NCBI RefSeq assembly: GCF_001261735.1
Contig: NZ_CVRP01000013.1
Location: 175,242 to 239,241 of the forward strand
DNA: 64,000 nt
Reading direction: 5' to 3'
Origin: Dysgonomonas sp. BGC7
Lineage (GTDB): Bacteria; Bacteroidota; Bacteroidia; Bacteroidales; Dysgonomonadaceae
Shown here: piece by piece, positions 18,987-27,206 of the stretch
Numbering within the stretch: position 1 is the stretch's first letter
How the letters are laid out: every line of letters begins with the position of its first letter
The notes under the pieces: generated by a model
Database searches by the model: none
Seen by the model: only the letters and a program-made list of their open reading frames with translations
What the model was told of the DNA's origin: nothing
Program-made: the position numbers and the translations under genes

Positions 18987-19778
18987 ATGGAAATAATCAG
19001 CAGTCTGCAAAATCCAAAGATCAAAAATATTGTAAAGCTCTCTAAAAGTAAAGAGCGCAAAGAGCAAGGTCTGTTTATCATAGAAGGAGCGCGCGAGCTT
19101 AGCCTTGCGCTATCAGCGGACTACGAAATCAATTCAATATATGTTTGTCCAAGCCTGTTTTCAAAAAGTAACTATCCTGATGTACTAAACAATATATCTG
19201 AAAATAAGATATTTGAAGTAACAGAAGCTGTCTTCGAAAAGATAGCCTACAGAGAAGGATCAGACGGATTACTAATCTTAGCCCAACCCAAAAACCATAC
19301 ATTAGCAGATCTTAAAATACCGGAGAACCCTTTCATCATAGTACTGGAAGCTGTAGAAAAGCCGGGAAATCTGGGTGCAATATTGCGAACGGCTGATGCC
19401 GCATTGGCTGACGCAGTTATCATATGCGACACGGCGACAGATATTTACAACCCAAATGCAATACGTTCGAGTGTAGGATGTATATTTACTGTACAAACAG
19501 CAGTCTGTACTTCAGAAGAGGCTTTAAGCTTCTTGAAAAAAAATGAGATAACTTCCTTTGCTGCAGAACTACAAGCTTCTAAATGGTATCAAGAAACAGA
19601 CTTCACTCATTCCTCAGCTATTATAATGGGAACAGAAGCCGATGGATTAACAGAGTTTTGGCTATCGAATGCGGATGCCCGAATAAAGATTCCCATGCGA
19701 GGCAAAATTGATTCTCTCAATGTATCTGTTTCTACTGCAATATTAACTTTTGAGGCAATGAGACAACGAGGGTTCTAA
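18987..19778 (+). CDS. TrmH/SpoU-family RNA 2'-O-methyltransferase
   Basis: A 263-residue SPOUT methyltransferase that would methylate a ribose 2'-OH in rRNA or tRNA. An N-terminal substrate-binding domain (KIKNIVKLSKSKERKEQGLF) precedes the SPOUT domain with NLGAILRTADA (motif 1, about residue 130), IIMGTEADGL (motif 2) and LNVSVSTAILTFEA (motif 3). It most resembles the RlmB/TsnR-like branch; the exact target base is not predictable. Confidence 0.9.
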   Translation: MEIISSLQNPKIKNIVKLSKSKERKEQGLFIIEGARELSLALSADYEINSIYVCPSLFSKSNYPDVLNNISENKIFEVTEAVFEKIAYREGSDGLLILAQPKNHTLADLKIPENPFIIVLEAVEKPGNLGAILRTADAALADAVIICDTATDIYNPNAIRSSVGCIFTVQTAVCTSEEALSFLKKNEITSFAAELQASKWYQETDFTHSSAIIMGTEADGLTEFWLSNADARIKIPMRGKIDSLNVSVSTAILTFEAMRQRGF

Positions 19779-20368
19779 AATTTATATCCGATACCCAACT
19801 TTACTCCGTAATTAATAAAGTCCATTGTGCGGTTTGGACTTAGGTTGTTCAATTGAACAAATGGGTTAGCAGACAGATGTATTCCTGTCGAGAAAGTGTA
19901 GGCGCCCCCAATACCGAAGAAGAAAGCTAATATATTATCATCGTACGAAATATAGTCTTTATCAATACCTGATATTCTTATATTAATTATTCCACCTGTA
20001 TTGAGAAAGAGATAATCAAAGATGCTAACCTTTGCAATAAGAGGAACAGATATATAGTTAACAGTAAAATTTCTGACAGATGTGAAAGTACCAGGATAAT
20101 AAGAGGATGTTGATTTTATTTTATTATGAGAGAATAGAATACCAGAACTCATCTCAAAACTATTTGAGAGGTTTCTACTGTATTCCATTCCAAAACTACA
20201 GTGAGATTTCCCATCATATGAGGCTCCTCCCTGAACATCTCCTTTATATTCGTATAAGACGCTACCAAACGGAGAAGTAACAAAACTAATCATATTTTTC
20301 TTCTCCGACTGAGAGGCTAATGTCAACGAAAAACATAGTGGAAAAACAAAGAGTATTAACTTTCTCAT
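19775..20368 (-). CDS. Small outer-membrane beta-barrel protein (porin/PorT-like fold)
   Basis: A 197-residue protein when started at the Met before RKLILFVFPLCF, which gives a normal signal peptide (cleavage after LASQS); an earlier in-frame Met would put extra residues before it. The mature part is a run of amphipathic strands (MEYSRNLSNSFEMSSGILF, FFGIGGAYTFSTG) and ends in aromatic GVKLGIGYKF, typical of eight-stranded outer-membrane barrels. Function unknown. It is convergent with the methyltransferase gene and the two overlap by 4 bases. Confidence 0.75.
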   Translation of the reverse strand: MRKLILFVFPLCFSLTLASQSEKKNMISFVTSPFGSVLYEYKGDVQGGASYDGKSHCSFGMEYSRNLSNSFEMSSGILFSHNKIKSTSSYYPGTFTSVRNFTVNYISVPLIAKVSIFDYLFLNTGGIINIRISGIDKDYISYDDNILAFFFGIGGAYTFSTGIHLSANPFVQLNNLSPNRTMDFINYGVKLGIGYKF

Positions 20369-20484
20369 AAAAACAGAATATATTGTTCGATACAAATATA
20401 ACGATAGAACAAAGATTTACAACAAAGTAAAGACAAACAATAAATATTTTGAAAGAATAAGTCTGTTTTTTTTAGTACAAAGTA

Positions 20485-20513
20485 TTGCTTTAAGAAAAAT
20501 AATTATATCTTTG
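20485..20513 (+). promoter_or_regulatory. Promoter of tRNA-Leu
   Basis: TTG at 20485-20487 and TATCTTTG at 20506-20513 with 18 bases between, followed by the tRNA 22 bases later. Confidence 0.6.
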
Positions 20514-20535
20514 TACCCGCTAACGCATTTTAGCC

Positions 20536-20617
20536 GCGGATGTGGCGTAATTGGTAGCCGCGCCAGACTTAGGATCTGGTGCCGAGAGGCGTGGGGGTTC
20601 GAGTCCCTTCATCCGCA
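20536..20617 (+). tRNA. tRNA-Leu (anticodon UAG)
   Basis: The acceptor stem gcggatg / catccgc closes an 82-base cloverleaf. The anticodon stem-loop ccaga-cttagga-tctgg gives anticodon UAG. A variable arm (tgccgagaggcg) and the T loop gttcgag fit a class II Leu tRNA. CCA is not encoded. The 3' part is the integration site of the downstream island and stays intact because the element supplies the same bases. Confidence 0.95.
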
Positions 20618-20619
20618 CT
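20597..20619 (+). repeat. Left attachment site of element A (tRNA 3' end)
   Basis: The 23 bases from the T arm to just past the acceptor stem (gttcgag ... ccgcact) are repeated exactly and in direct orientation at 39174-39196. This is the expected product of tyrosine-integrase insertion into a tRNA gene. Confidence 0.92.
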
Positions 20620-20643
20620 GGAAAATCTTCCAAAACAAAGCAA

Positions 20644-20678
20644 AACTCTGAAAATCAGGCGATTTTCAGAGTTTTTTT
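20644..20678 (+). terminator. Terminator after tRNA-Leu, carried by the element's left end
   Basis: Stem aactctgaaaatc / gattttcagagtt with loop aggc and seven T residues. A related but different hairpin occupies the same place after the distal att copy (39220-39257), so each element brings its own terminator. Confidence 0.88.
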
Positions 20679-20767
20679 ATTCCCTGAAATTTGGTCAAAA
20701 AGCAAAAAAATGCGGTTTAAAGCAGGTTTGCCGCTACTAATTCGCTACCTATTTTGAAAAATAAAAA

Positions 20768-20787
20768 ACAGGCAACACTTTGGTAGC
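20768..20787 (+). repeat. Left copy of inverted 20-base end repeat (probable integrase arm site)
   Basis: The sequence acaggcaacactttggtagc is present here and, as an exact reverse complement, at 39103-39122, each within about 170 bases of an att copy. Arm-type binding sites of CTnDOT-like integrases lie in such positions. Confidence 0.7.
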
Positions 20788-20879
20788 AGCAAAGGTTTTA
20801 TTTCGCTGTATCACAATGTTTTGCATAGCATCTCTAAGAGCTTGAATTTATAACTTTATAACCAAAAAAATTCAAGATT

Positions 20880-22169
20880 ATGGAAGAGAAAATGACCTGT
20901 TCTAAAAGTACGTTTTACCTATCCTGCTATGTAAAGAAATCAAATGCTTTACGAGATGGTAAAGTTCCTATCTACCTAAAGATTACAGTCAATAAACGAG
21001 TAGCAGCAGTTAGCTTACAAGCTACTGTCCTTCCCAATTTATGGGACCCAGCTAAGGAAAAGTCAAGAGCTAAAGACAAATCAGCAATCGAATTGAACAA
21101 CTACATCAATTCTGCAAAAGCAAAAATTACTACTATGTACCGAGAATTGGAGCTAGATGGCAAACACATTACTGCCCAACTTCTCAAAGATATGTATCTC
21201 GGAAATCATGAAGATGAAGAGAAAGGAAAAACTTTAGTAGAAGTGCATTCCGATCATAACGAGAGATGCAGAAAACTTCTCGGTGTAGAATATTCACAGT
21301 CTACAATTTACAAATTCGATACTTCATTGAAATACCTCAAAGAATTTATGTCAATGGAAATGAACATAGAGGATATTCCATTAAAAGATATTAATGAAGA
21401 TTATATCCGCAAGTACGAACTGTATCTGAAAACTGAAAAAGGTTGTGCAAATAACTCGGCTATTAAGCATCTAAAAATTTTCAAGAAAATTATTCGCATT
21501 GCTCTGGTCAATGACTGGTTACAAAAAGACCCTTTTGCTCCGATCAAGTTTAGACAAGACGAAGTACATGTAGAATTTCTAACGATGTACGAACTGAATA
21601 CTTTAATGGAAAAGGAAATGCCTTGCAAACGATTGGAACAAGTACGAGATGTATTTGTGTTCTGTGCGTTTACTGGTTTAGCATTCGTTGATGTTAAGAG
21701 CCTGAAAGCGGAACATATTATTCATGGGAATAAGGGCGAGATGTGGATTCGTAAACCTCGTATTAAAACGAATAATATGTGCAATATTCCATTATTGAGA
21801 GTTCCACGAGAGTTATTGCAAAAATATAGCTCTGACAAAGGTTGTCAATTGCGAGGGCAAATTTTACCTGTATCGACTAATCAAAAGATGAATGCATACC
21901 TCAAAGAAATTGCAACAGTATGTAATATAAATAAGAGATTGTCAACGCATTGCAGCAGGCACACGTTTGCCACTTCGGTTACGCTCGCCAATAAAGTAAC
22001 TATGGAGAATGTAGCCAAAATGCTAGGGCATTCGTCTACTCGAATGACTCAACATTATGCCAGAGTATTGGATGAAAGCATTTTAGAGGATATGATGAAT
22101 GTGGATAATAAACTGTTTAATAATAATCTTAATCCCGAAAACAATGGAACTGCAAATAATTCAAAATAG
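20880..22169 (+). CDS. Tyrosine recombinase / integrase (CTnDOT-like)
   Basis: A 429-residue integrase with the Bacteroidetes layout. The N-terminal arm-binding domain (FYLSCYVKKSNALRDGKVPIY) comes first, then a SAM-like core-binding domain (about 110-210, YLKEFMSMEMNIEDIPLKDI), then the catalytic domain with HCSRHTFAT (HxxR, about 358-366) and LGHSSTRMTQHYARV containing the nucleophile Tyr (about 393). The first catalytic Arg is Ala in FTGLAFVDV, as known for the IntDOT type. It should integrate and excise element A at tRNA-Leu. A broken homologue lies at 39458-40450. It overlaps the ORF6N gene by 26 bases. Confidence 0.93.
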   Translation: MEEKMTCSKSTFYLSCYVKKSNALRDGKVPIYLKITVNKRVAAVSLQATVLPNLWDPAKEKSRAKDKSAIELNNYINSAKAKITTMYRELELDGKHITAQLLKDMYLGNHEDEEKGKTLVEVHSDHNERCRKLLGVEYSQSTIYKFDTSLKYLKEFMSMEMNIEDIPLKDINEDYIRKYELYLKTEKGCANNSAIKHLKIFKKIIRIALVNDWLQKDPFAPIKFRQDEVHVEFLTMYELNTLMEKEMPCKRLEQVRDVFVFCAFTGLAFVDVKSLKAEHIIHGNKGEMWIRKPRIKTNNMCNIPLLRVPRELLQKYSSDKGCQLRGQILPVSTNQKMNAYLKEIATVCNINKRLSTHCSRHTFATSVTLANKVTMENVAKMLGHSSTRMTQHYARVLDESILEDMMNVDNKLFNNNLNPENNGTANNSK

Positions 22170-22653
22170 AATATATCAAATCAGAGGCTTAAATGTAATG
22201 TTGGATTTTGACCTAGCCGAAATGTACAATGTACAGACCAAAAGGCTTAAAGAACAAGTAAGACGAAATATCGAAAGATTCCCTTCTGATTTTATGTTTG
22301 AGTTAACAAAAACGGAATGGATTGAACTGGTCGCAATTTGCGACCAGTTACCAGAAAAGTTGAAACACAGCACAGTTACACCTTTTGCTTTTACTCAAGA
22401 AGGTGTAGCGATGCTATCAGGAGTATTGCGTTCTCCAACTGCGATTGAAGTAAATATATCTATAATGAGAGCTTTCGTTGCGCTTCGAAAATATGCTTTG
22501 GGATATGCTGAACTTAATCAAAAATTAGAAACCTTTATGATAGAAACAAATATGCAATTTAATGAGATTTATCAGGCTTTGACCGAATTGGCTAGTCAAA
22601 AAGAAGAGGAAAATAAGCCTAGAAAAAGAATTGGGTATGTGAGAGATGAATAA
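22144..22653 (+). CDS. ORF6N-domain protein
   Basis: A 169-residue protein starting at the Met before ELQIIQNRIYQIRG, which is where the ORF6N domain begins. The domain (IRGLNVMLDFDLAEMYNVQTKRLKEQVRRN ... PFAFTQEGVAMLSGVL, about 10-100) is a DNA-binding module common on phages and mobile elements. The second half (KLETFMIETNMQFNEIYQAL) is a helix followed by a basic tail. It overlaps the integrase gene by 26 bases, so the two are probably coexpressed. It may regulate excision or act as an antirepressor-like factor; this is inferred from family context only. Confidence 0.85.
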   Translation: MELQIIQNRIYQIRGLNVMLDFDLAEMYNVQTKRLKEQVRRNIERFPSDFMFELTKTEWIELVAICDQLPEKLKHSTVTPFAFTQEGVAMLSGVLRSPTAIEVNISIMRAFVALRKYALGYAELNQKLETFMIETNMQFNEIYQALTELASQKEEENKPRKRIGYVRDE

Positions 22654-22697
22654 TTAAGATAGAAACTTTCTTTCATCTGAACACGAAGATATAAGCA

Positions 22698-22799
22698 AGA
22701 GAATAATTTAATCAAGGTCAGGCTCTCCGAGTTTGAATAAATAATCTTCCTTTCTGCGAAAGAGTATTATTTATCAAAACCTTGCTTTTATTATTCTCT
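22698..22799. other. Long imperfect stem-loop (about 102 bases)
   Basis: Outer arms 22698-22718 and 22779-22799 pair at about 17 of 21 positions (agagaataat ... attattctct). A second inner hairpin (about 22736-22754 with 22758-22777, loop tgc) stacks inside, leaving an unpaired stretch caggctctccg. The outer 3' arm runs into TTTTT, so on the plus strand it may end the integrase/ORF6N transcript. The nested shape is more elaborate than a normal terminator. Confidence 0.6.
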
Positions 22800-22871
22800 T
22801 TTTAAATGGGGTGTTTATCAGTTGAAAAGAAAAAATAATATTCAATATTTAAAAATAAATCTTCCGACTTC

Positions 22872-22916
22872 TTTGTGTAAAATAAAATACTATTTAAATT
22901 TGCGTAATCGATTACG
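22872..22916 (+). promoter_or_regulatory. Promoter with palindromic operator for the MarR-GNAT/cupin/panB operon
   Basis: TTTG (22872-22875), 19 bases, then TAAATTTG (22895-22902) is a perfect Bacteroidetes promoter. Immediately downstream, over the expected start site, is a perfect 14-base palindrome cgtaatcgattacg (22903-22916). MarR dimers bind such palindromes, so autoregulation by the first gene is likely. Confidence 0.75.
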
Positions 22917-22944
22917 TATTTAATTACATTATAAATTATTTAGT

Positions 22945-23916
22945 ATGGAGTTTTTTGACAAATTAGGGATAATGGCTATCGGTAGTAGACTGCGGATGCT
23001 AACTGATATAATAACCGAAGATGCTTCACAAATATATCAGCTCTATGGTATGGATTTTAAGGCTAAATGGTTTCCCGTATTCTTTCTTTTGTCCGATGGT
23101 AACCCACGTACAATAACAGGAATAGCCGAGGAAATAGGGCACTCTCACCCTTCGGTAAGTACAATCATACGGGAAATGTCAGCCAAAGGACTTGTTCAGG
23201 AAAGTAAAGACAAAGCCGACGGACGACGGAATATGGTTAAGCTATCAAAAAAAGGTCAGGAGGCAGTCGCCCCAATGCATATTACACTTGAGGATGTAGG
23301 AACAGCAGTAGAAGCTATATCTAAAGAAGCTAAACACAATCTTTGGAAAGCGATAGAGGAATGGGAGTATTTATTAGCTGAAAAACCTCTATTACAGCGA
23401 GTGAAAGAGGAGAAAAGAGTTAGGGAAAGTCAGAATATTACTATTGTTCCCTATACAGCTTGTTATCAGCCTATTTTTAGAGGTTTAAATGAAGAATGGA
23501 TTACTGCGCATTGGAAGATGGAGGATGCTGATTATAAAGCATTGGATCATCCACAAGAATATATATTGGACAAAGGGGGATATATTTTTGTTGCTCTTTA
23601 TAAAAATGAGCCTGTCGGCGTTTGTGCCTTATATAAGATGGATGACCCAGTTTACGATTATGAATTGGCAAAATATGCTGTCGGCCCTAAAGCCCAAGGC
23701 AAAGGAATCGGTGTATTACTATGTAAAACAGCGATAAACAAAGCAAGAGAATTAGGAGCAAAAGCAATCTTCCTAGAAAGTAATACAATTTTAAAGCCTG
23801 CTATTCGCATATATAGAAAGTTAGGATTTAAAGAGTTAGCTGAATATCATACAGCTTATGAAAGAGGAGACATACAAATGGAATTAATATTAAACAATAA
23901 AAATATCGAACAATGA
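22945..23916 (+). CDS. MarR-type regulator fused to GNAT acetyltransferase
   Basis: A 323-residue two-domain protein. Residues about 1-150 are a MarR winged helix (ITGIAEEIGHSHPSVSTIIREMSAKGLV recognition helix, KADGRRNMVKLSKKG wing). Residues about 160-320 are a GNAT domain with the acetyl-CoA loop KAQGKGIGVLLCKTAI (Q/R-x-x-G-x-G/A type) and NTILKPAIRIYRKLGFKEL. The fusion is known in Bacteroidetes; the ligand and the acetylated substrate are unknown. It overlaps the cupin gene by 4 bases and is preceded by a promoter and operator. Confidence 0.9.
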   Translation: MEFFDKLGIMAIGSRLRMLTDIITEDASQIYQLYGMDFKAKWFPVFFLLSDGNPRTITGIAEEIGHSHPSVSTIIREMSAKGLVQESKDKADGRRNMVKLSKKGQEAVAPMHITLEDVGTAVEAISKEAKHNLWKAIEEWEYLLAEKPLLQRVKEEKRVRESQNITIVPYTACYQPIFRGLNEEWITAHWKMEDADYKALDHPQEYILDKGGYIFVALYKNEPVGVCALYKMDDPVYDYELAKYAVGPKAQGKGIGVLLCKTAINKARELGAKAIFLESNTILKPAIRIYRKLGFKELAEYHTAYERGDIQMELILNNKNIEQ

Positions 23917-24236
23917 AAAATATCGTAAAAAAAGATAATGCAGTTAATAGACAGTTTCTAGGTGTGGATTTCGTAGTACTTTCTATCGGTAAAGATACAA
24001 TGGTTACAAAAATGCTTTATAAAACGACAGATAATGTCACTCCACATAGGCATCCTAATGAACAAAGCGGTTATGTTGTTTCAGGTAAATATAAGTTGAC
24101 ATTTGAAGGAAAAGAATATTTATTGAAAGAAGGAGATGCTTATTCAATCCCTGCTAATATTGAGCATTCAATGCAAATTATAGAAGCAGGAGAAGTTGTA
24201 GATGTGTTCTCTCCAATAAGGCAAGACTATTTATAA
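23913..24236 (+). CDS. Small cupin-domain protein
   Basis: A 107-residue single-domain cupin. [31 protein letters not shown] (about 45-75) and [13 protein letters not shown] (about 78-90) supply the two cupin motifs with His metal ligands (HRH, Glu, EH). It is probably a metal-binding enzyme or sensor of a small molecule. The ATGA overlap with the MarR-GNAT gene and the 17-base gap to panB place it in the same operon. Confidence 0.87.
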   Translation: MKNIVKKDNAVNRQFLGVDFVVLSIGKDTMVTKMLYKTTDNVTPHRHPNEQSGYVVSGKYKLTFEGKEYLLKEGDAYSIPANIEHSMQIIEAGEVVDVFSPIRQDYL

Positions 24237-24253
24237 GGAAGGATAGAAATAAT

Positions 24254-25075
24254 ATGTCTACATACATAGAAGAAAAAAGAAAAGTTACCTCTCATATATT
24301 ATGGGAGATGAAACAAAGAGGAGAAAAAATCAGTATGCTAACCGCATATGATTATTCTATGGCAAGAATAATAGATCAAGCAGGGATTGATTGTATCTTG
24401 ATTGGAGACTCAGCGTCCAATACAATGGCAGGCAATGCAACCACACTTCCTATTACTCTAGATCAAATGATATACCATGCTAAGTGTGTTGTACAAGGGG
24501 TAGAGAATGCATTTGTCATTGCCGATATGCCTTTTGGAACATGTTCTGGAGACTCGCTTAAGTCACTAAGCTCTGCAATTAGAATGATGAAAGAAACAGG
24601 TGTTAATGCCATTAAGATAGAAGGAGGGAAAGAAATTCAGGAAGATATTAGAAAAATAATTGATGCAGGTATTCCAGTTATGGCTCACTTAGGCTTGATG
24701 CCTCAATCTATCAATAAATATGGTACGTATGGTATCAGAGCTAAAGATGAGAAAGAAGCCAACAAGCTAATAGAAGATTGCTTATTAATGGAAGAACTTG
24801 GCTGTTTTGGGATTTTGTTAGAGAAAATACCTGCAAGTCTTGCTTCGATAATATCTCGGAAAATTAAAATTCCAACAATAGGAATTGGCGCAGGGAATGG
24901 AACTGATGGACAAGTGCTTGTCATACAGGATGCCATGGGTATGAATAAAAATTTTGCCCCTAAATTTGTAAGAAGATATGCTGATCTCGAATCTATAATG
25001 AGAGAGGCAACTTTGAATTATATTCAAGATGTTAAAACATCTTCTTTTCCAAACGAATCAGAAAGTTATAAATAA
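24254..25075 (+). CDS. panB: 3-methyl-2-oxobutanoate hydroxymethyltransferase PanB
   Basis: A 273-residue TIM-barrel enzyme that adds a hydroxymethyl group from methylene-THF to 2-oxoisovalerate, giving ketopantoate, the first committed step of pantothenate and CoA synthesis. Family motifs are present: [28 protein letters not shown] (metal Asp), IADMPFGT (metal Asp), AIKIEGG (catalytic Lys/Glu), [22 protein letters not shown] and [15 protein letters not shown] with QDAMG. The length is normal and the active site looks complete. It is unusual as cargo of a mobilizable island, in an operon with a MarR-GNAT fusion and a cupin and without panC or panE. Confidence 0.94.
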   Translation: MSTYIEEKRKVTSHILWEMKQRGEKISMLTAYDYSMARIIDQAGIDCILIGDSASNTMAGNATTLPITLDQMIYHAKCVVQGVENAFVIADMPFGTCSGDSLKSLSSAIRMMKETGVNAIKIEGGKEIQEDIRKIIDAGIPVMAHLGLMPQSINKYGTYGIRAKDEKEANKLIEDCLLMEELGCFGILLEKIPASLASIISRKIKIPTIGIGAGNGTDGQVLVIQDAMGMNKNFAPKFVRRYADLESIMREATLNYIQDVKTSSFPNESESYK

Positions 25076-25092
25076 GAATACATAAACTCATT

Positions 25093-25121
25093 TGCCCTTC
25101 TGATAAAAGAGGGGCATTTTT
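25093..25121 (+). terminator. Terminator of the MarR-GNAT/cupin/panB operon
   Basis: Stem tgcccttct / agaggggca (one G-T pair) with a six-base loop, followed by five T residues, 17 bases after panB. Confidence 0.9.
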
Positions 25122-25191
25122 ATATATAAGAATAATTCAAAACCAGAACAGGAAAATCAGTCACAACATATAAAATTCACCAATATTTTTT

Positions 25192-25813
25192 ATGCCTATG
25201 AATGATTTCGTTAAAACAGAGTTATTCAATCTTCTGATTAATTTCTCTCCGAAAATTACTAACCATGAAATGCAATTTGCTTATGAAAGCTTTGTAAAAG
25301 AAGTATTAACCTTAAATCAATGCGAAACAGACTATTCCGTAGTCTTTCGAAAATTGAATTTGACTCGTATAGAGTTCCAATCATTGCAAGCACAAATTTT
25401 ATACGAGCAGGGGGAAAAATGCCCTGAAAAATCTCTATTTGCAGAAAGCTATTTCTATTATTGACTCTGAGCTTGTATTATTAGAGACAAAACTTGCCCA
25501 TCCTGAACAATTTGTAAAAGATCAGATTTTTAAATCTGATCTGCATATAATCCCTAAGTCAAAAGACTTGGGGATTGTCGCATTGGCTGAGATTGTTGAA
25601 AGCCTGTATCTAAGTAAGGAAGTATTGAACAATAATGGTAAACCCGCAAGCAAAAGTCAGATTGGAAATAAATTTGAACTGATATTTAATGTTTCTTTTG
25701 GTGATATCTCAGACAAAACCAGTGAAATATATAAACGAAAACCATTCAACAGAACGAAAGCCCTTGATTTCCTTCGCAATATGATAATTCGCAAGGACAA
25801 AGAAACAAGATGA
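25192..25813 (+). pseudogene. RteC-like gene split by a frameshift in a G5A5 tract
   Basis: Two overlapping frames, 25192-25464 (90 residues) and 25439-25813 (124 residues), read as one protein if a single base is skipped in GGGGGAAAAA at 25410-25419. The joined reading is ...LYEQGKNALKNLYLQKAISIID.... The N-terminal part (TELFNLLINF, FAYESFVKEVLTL) and the C-terminal part (DSELVLLETKLAHPEQF, VALAEIVESLYLSKEVLN, FDISDKTSEIYKRK-like end) resemble RteC-domain proteins of Bacteroides mobile elements, which regulate excision. It could be a recent pseudogene, a phase-variable gene or a frameshifted gene. Related remnants occur at 56472 and 63424. Confidence 0.6.
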
Positions 25814-25864
25814 AAAATAATGAATTTATAACACATTGTATATGAACATATTTCAAACAATCAT

Positions 25865-25895
25865 TAGAGGGGTAGTTAACTATCCCTCTATTTTT
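25865..25895 (+). terminator. Terminator after the RteC-like gene
   Basis: A 26-base near-perfect palindrome (25865-25890, tagaggggtagttaac and its complement, one G-T pair) followed by TTTTT. Confidence 0.8.
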
Positions 25896-25970
25896 CTGTC
25901 TCCAATTGTCAGTTCTTTGCTTTACCAATCGATTGGAATTAATCAGAATATTAATTTCAAAAAAAGAATT

Positions 25971-26306
25971 ATGTACTTAGACAATGAAGACTTCATCCAA
26001 TGGATGGAAAAGCTCAACAAGAAGCTCACAACTATAGGTAGCGATTTGAAAGCAGTAATCGCAACAGGAGAAGCATTTACCAATGATGATAAATTGTTGG
26101 ATAATCAAGACCTCGCTTTTCTTCTTAAAGTATCATATCGAACACTCCAAAGATATCGGGATAGTGGTCAACTTCGCTATTTCCTCGTCAGGCGAAAGAC
26201 ATTTTATCGTATGGCTGATGTAAAAGAGTTTATCCAATCCTATGCTTCAAAAAATGAAGTTGTGATGTTCAACAAAGGCATAGAAGATAGCAAAACCTTG
26301 AAATGA
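25971..26306 (+). CDS. Excisionase-like helix-turn-helix protein
   Basis: A 111-residue protein taken from the Met before YLDNEDFIQWM; upstream in-frame sequence overlaps the terminator and is not coding. LLDNQDLAFLLKVSYRTLQRYRDSGQLRYFLVRRKTFYRMADVKEFIQ (about 42-90) is the HTH_17/MerR-like fold used by excisionases of Bacteroides elements. It probably acts in excision of element A. Two similar small HTH genes are at 30411 and 30691. Confidence 0.82.
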   Translation: MYLDNEDFIQWMEKLNKKLTTIGSDLKAVIATGEAFTNDDKLLDNQDLAFLLKVSYRTLQRYRDSGQLRYFLVRRKTFYRMADVKEFIQSYASKNEVVMFNKGIEDSKTLK

Positions 26307-26576
26307 TTCTGCATTTACTGATCTAAGCAGAATAGTGCAAAAGGGAGAGGGCTATGTTTAGTCCATGCCCCTCCCTAAAGGCTCCGCATTTAGCAGAAAC
26401 ACCCTCGCTCAACCGCTTCGGATTGTTTAGCTAAATTGAGCAAGAGGGAACTGGACTATCGTCCTGTTCTCCTCTTGCCCTTCGGGGCAAAGCCTTCGGC
26501 TTTAGTGCTTTAACCAAAAGCACTGTTATAACACTTGCTATAACTGGAATTGATAGATAATTCTATCTAAGCAAGT
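26306..26576. other. Hairpin-rich region, probable oriT of element A
   Basis: Non-coding DNA just upstream of the mobilization genes with a chain of inverted repeats: 26306-26333, 26343-26375, 26402-26448, 26475-26490 (tetraloop ttcg), 26490-26502, 26504-26524, 26525-26544 (gttata / tataac) and 26554-26569 (tagata / tatcta). ACTTGC at 26533-26538 is complemented by GCAAGT at 26571-26576 across the last repeat. The 52 bases at 26525-26576 are the most likely relaxase recognition and nick region. Confidence 0.55.
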
Positions 26577-26610
26577 TAGATATATGAATAACTATAAAAT
26601 AGTTATAACT

Positions 26611-27198
26611 ATGACCAAACAGAATCGAAATATTGTATTTACTACAATAGCCATAGACAAAGAAACAGATAGAATTATAGAAAAGCTTTGTAAACGCTAT
26701 TCGCTGAAAAAAGGAGAAATTACAAAACTAGCTTTTCAGTATCTGGATAAGACAAATATCAATCCGAGCGAAGCTCCCGAATCAACAAAAGCCGAACTAA
26801 GGAAGATAAACAAACGGCAAGACGACTTGATTCGTTTTATACGACACTACGAAGAGGAACAACTTAACCCTATGATCCGAACAAGTAATTCGATTGCAAC
26901 AAGGTTTGATAATATTGTCAAATCAATGGAAAATATCATTCTCTCTCATCTTAAAGCTAATCAAGAAGGGCAGAGCAATCTGCTAAAGATATTGAGTGAG
27001 AAGTTTACAGGGCATGCAGATGCGATTAACAATCAAGGGAAACAGTTATCAGCAATCTATAAGAATCAGCAGAAGGATAATAAGAAACTTCTACAACTTA
27101 TCAGCCTATATTCGGAACTAGCCACAGCTAGACTAATGGATGGAAAACGAAAGGAAAACTTGAAAACAGAGATAACGAATCTCATAAATGAACAATAA
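26611..27198 (+). CDS. btgA: BtgA-like mobilization accessory protein
   Basis: A 195-residue protein if started at the Met before TKQNRNIVF; a Met nine codons earlier lies inside an inverted repeat (26588-26606) and is less likely. The N-terminus (TIAIDKETDRIIEKLCKRYSLKKGEITKLAFQYL) is a ribbon-helix-helix-like DNA-binding domain, and the rest is long helices (coiled-coil, about 60-195). This matches the BtgA family (clindamycin resistance transfer factor type), which binds oriT and helps the relaxase BtgB. It lies 8 bases upstream of btgB. The inverted repeat over its start region may be an operator. Confidence 0.82.
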   Translation: MTKQNRNIVFTTIAIDKETDRIIEKLCKRYSLKKGEITKLAFQYLDKTNINPSEAPESTKAELRKINKRQDDLIRFIRHYEEEQLNPMIRTSNSIATRFDNIVKSMENIILSHLKANQEGQSNLLKILSEKFTGHADAINNQGKQLSAIYKNQQKDNKKLLQLISLYSELATARLMDGKRKENLKTEITNLINEQ

Positions 27199-27206
27199 CA
27201 CAAAAA

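Noticed and set aside
26336..26502. Hairpins between the HTH and btgA genes read as ordinary terminators
   Set aside because: None is followed by a convincing T run, and they form a connected chain up to the mobilization genes.
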